From Cornus controversa (taxonomy: Eukaryota; Streptophyta; Magnoliopsida; Cornales; Cornaceae), in the NCBI GenBank assembly GCA_026545225.1, contig CM048845.1, positions 83,417,033 through 83,481,032 of the forward strand: DNA of 64,000 nt, read 5' to 3'. The notes beneath the pieces were generated by a model. It did not search any database, was not told where the DNA came from, and saw only the letters and a list, made by a program, of their open reading frames with translations. Numbering within the stretch: the first letter of the stretch is position 1; every line of letters starts with the position of its first letter. Below are positions 61,031 to 64,000 of the stretch, in pieces. A program made the position numbers and the translations under genes.

Positions 61031-62200
61031 GTATATTCTAATAAATATAATCATGATATTTATGCACCTTAAATCAAGAATATATTCTAATAAATATATA
61101 TTATATCTTTGCTTTATTCAGGTGATATTTTATGTGTGTCCCTTCTTTCCCAAATGATTCATTACCCATAATATTTTTCCATAATAGCCCATTATTTGCA
61201 ATCCCACAATATATGTAAATAAATAACAGAATATTTGTAGAAGATGTCTTCAAGGGTACATTCAACCCAATTAGTTGGTTGGGCCTGGGGATGGGTTGAC
61301 TCTTTTGTCCCCCAATGGAATTTGTCAGATATGGCCCATGGGCCACTTCTCATTCCTCAAAATCTCAGAACATGTTGTTCTTGCCCTTTCTTCAACATTA
61401 TACATAGATGAAGGTTATTTTCTTCAAGTCTCAATACTCTCTTGTAATGAAGCATCTACATGGTAATAGAAGGGAAGACATGATACACTCTTAATTCTCA
61501 ATATTATTTTGCATAAAGTGAGAGATTTTAAACTCGAACTCATTTCTTCGTAAGTATTACTTATGATGTTCTAACAATATCGCTAATCGTTACTAAAAGT
61601 TGTTTTGAAAAATAGTTGTATTAGATACTTTTATAATTGTATATTACTTGAACAAGAGACTCACCCTTTTGCATTGATGTCTTATGATCAAGAATTATTC
61701 AAAGCAAACTCCCCGCTAAATTAGGTTTTGATTTCAAATCCACGAAACAGTTTTGTGTAGAAAAACAACATCCATCGTGTTGTAACTTTAGCTAAGTATC
61801 AACATTAATCCTAAATTTGTTACATGTGACCAGATGCTTCATATAAAAATCATAATAATAAAAATAATACTTCATTGAGATGGTCTAATTTTTTTTTAAA
61901 AAAAATAAAAGATATAAAATAAGATCTAGAATTGGCTGTCAACTAAAAACCTCCAAAATCTGAGAGAGAAAAGTTTAACAAAGAGAATGGGCATTTTTAT
62001 GGCCCCAAAATATTTATTTCTATAAATAACAAATAGTTGGTTTCTTCGTGAATTACAAATATAATAAACACATGTAAAGACATAAATGGTAGTGGGTTGA
62101 GGATGAAACCTTTTCTACCATCCAAGCACTCCAAGTCTACAACTTGAACATCAAATGATAAGGAATGTGAAGGTTTTAAGATGACAATTTTGAAGGCATT

Positions 62201-62250
<50 letters not shown>

Positions 62251-62352
62251 TTGCTTATTCTCTGAATGACTTGTTTTACTCGGGACTAGAGTTTTGCAAT
62301 TTGGGGCTTCTATTATTTATTGTTGTGATGTTTTGTTAAGATGATATTCTTA

Positions 62353-62567
62353 AGAGAAATGCTAAACGTCATGAAATTATTTCATAAATTTGTATCATAA
62401 ATGATGTGGCAGGTGATATGGAGAGTTAATATTGGTGGGATTCAGTCATAATATCATGGGACTATGTATATGGGGGAAATCCTACCAATACTAACTCTCC
62501 ACGTTATCTGTCACATCATTCATGATAGAAATTCATGAAATAATTTCATGACGTGTAGCATTGCTCT
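62353..62567. mobile_element. MITE (215 bp), same family as 8968-9150, block B only
   Basis: Ends AGAGAAATGCTAAACGTCAT and ...GACGTGTAGCATTGCTCT as in the 8968 copy. Flanks ATTCTTA and ATTATTA (7 bp, one mismatch). Block A has the empty site near 40410-40430. Confidence 0.88.
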
Positions 62568-62966
62568 ATTATTAATCAATTAAATCTTAATATGTGAATG
62601 ATTCCGTGTTTTATGATATGGCCAACTAAGTATATCTCTAAGTAAAAATTGCAGGATAATAATTCTCAGACGTGATAGTCTAACCTAAAAGGGTAGTTAG
62701 GTTTTTTCTTATCCATTCATTGGATAAAATCAAAACTTTTGTAACATTTTCAATTAGATTATTAGGTGTGAATTGATTGAATCACATAGTTAAATGTCAG
62801 CATTTATTAATTTTCTTTTCCTTTTTAGCATTTGTCATAGCATTTGTTATATCATTTATAGTTCAAAATTGAAATGCATATGAACTAGAGGGGTTGGTTG
62901 TAGGGTGGATTTACATGAAACTTTGAGAAATGCATCCATCAATCACCAAATTTTTTTTCTCACAAC

Positions 62967-63002
<36 letters not shown>

Positions 63003-63540
63003 ATCTTGCTCCACACCTGAAAAGCTTTGGGACCACATAAAAGCTTTTCAGGAATTAACTTCAATATTAGGTCCATTTTGCAACTCAGATGTGACTTAAT
63101 TAAAAGACATTGAATTTGATATATTCTAAGGTATTGTCCACACGATCTAATGGAAAATTCAAGAGTTTTGTTGTGATCATGCCAACCAAATGATCCAAAA
63201 TGCATGCATTGCTTGAAGTCTTGGAATTGGTATCGGGATTGGAATTGGAGTCTTGGAATTGGGACTAATTTTAATTTCAAAGTTCTAATTCTATGCAACT
63301 CAACATATTCCTAATTTTTTGCCCTCAACACATCCAAATATGAGTAATGGTCTTTATGACCTTTATACTATATATGTTTGGTTATAAGGAAAAAAGAGGA
63401 TGGAGAGGAAAGAGAAGAAGGATGAAGTTAAATCTTTCATTATGAGCTAGGTTGAGGGAAGAGTGAGGAAAAAGGATGTAGGATGGATATATGAGGTTAA
63501 TTTTCCCCGAATTCCACCTCATGAAAATGGTTAATTTTGT

Positions 63541-64000
63541 GATAAAGATAATAAAATTTTTAAGGGTTAAATACAATAACCTCCTTTGAGATTTGACTTA
63601 ATTACACTTAGAATAAAACTTCTCAAAAATATTGCATTGACCTCCCCTCTGATAGAATCAGTTTACTTTTTGGTGTGATTTTACGTTAGTACCCCCAATA
63701 TTTTAATATTAAAATAACCAAAATTTGTGCTCCTGTAAAATAACCAAATTGCCCACCTTAAAAAAAACATAGCTTACCAATTTCATTTTAATTTTCATCC
63801 ATCCATCTTCTCGATCTCTTACACACACACACACACCCCATCGTACCAACGTTTTCAGCACACAAGTGCACCAACCACCATTGAATGCAATGCATTTAAA
63901 AAGGTACTACGTTTAAACTCCTATAGTCAATATCCTTCCAAATCAATAAAGCTGGCTGAAATTATCCTATGTGAATTAAGTCCCACATTGAATTAGTGGG
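63541..64000. other. End of window: possible start of another repeat
   Basis: From about 63563 the sequence AAGGGTTAAATACAATAACC resembles the termini of TIR elements that begin GGGTTAA, but the other end is outside the window. A (CA)n run lies at about 63821-63838. No gene recognised. Confidence 0.35.

Larger units (their letters stand above)
48308..63540. repeat. Segmental duplication, block B
   Basis: Direct-orientation counterpart of block A, expanded by a 5.8-kb LTR element, a solo LTR, a ~720-bp insertion in intron 3, about 0.8 kb of unmatched DNA at 60260-61030 and a MITE, and reduced by loss of the YODA N-terminal exons and intron 1. The left breakpoint is near 48308 inside what was YODA intron 10. 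Confidence 0.93.

Overview
The window is nuclear DNA of a flowering plant, most likely a eudicot. It is AT-rich, genes are split by GT-AG introns of up to 3.4 kb, and the four recognisable genes (a plant SPPL protease, a PIP1 aquaporin, a TIC32-type dehydrogenase and a YODA-type MAPKKK) are plant families. Nothing in the sequence fixes the species. There is no operon structure; the genes are independent housekeeping, transport or signalling loci separated by transposon-rich DNA.

Layout. 13-558 (+): last three exons of a signal peptide peptidase-like intramembrane protease. 3364-6797 (+): complete four-exon PIP1 plasma-membrane aquaporin with a TATA box and a GA-rich leader. 6.9-15.1 kb: no gene; at least four small non-autonomous DNA transposons with readable target-site duplications (TSDs), plus tandem repeats. 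15191-23972 (+): complete eight-exon TIC32-like short-chain dehydrogenase whose long introns hold a 1.1-kb terminal-inverted-repeat (TIR) element, tandem duplications and a degraded retroelement. 25365-33238 (-): complete YODA-type MAP kinase kinase kinase of about 906 aa, with a non-coding leader exon near 36.6 kb.

The 3' two thirds of the window are dominated by a segmental direct duplication. Block A (about 27.65-41.95 kb, the YODA gene from intron 10 through its promoter and upstream flank) is repeated as block B (about 48.31-63.54 kb). Block B carries a damaged YODA copy: most of the N-terminal coding region is deleted, the C-terminal exons were never copied, the catalytic-loop Asn is His, and a frameshift lies just after the kinase domain. 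The kinase-domain exons and their splice sites are nevertheless preserved. A short patch copied from the upstream flank places a splice acceptor and an in-frame ATG in front of them, so a kinase-domain-only pseudokinase of about 293 aa is formally encodable.

Intron 7 of the damaged copy is split by a 5.8-kb LTR retroelement (minus strand) with near-identical LTRs, a tRNA-iMet primer site and a probable 5-bp TSD. Instead of a full gag-pol it carries an intronless fragment of a host PDS5 (cohesin cofactor) gene joined to the end of a Ty3/gypsy integrase. This host-gene capture, and the possible pseudokinase birth, are the two most interesting things here. A solo LTR, several hAT-like and Mutator-like miniature elements and SINE-like sequences make up much of the rest. 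Comparing blocks A and B gives filled and empty sites that confirm several insertions.
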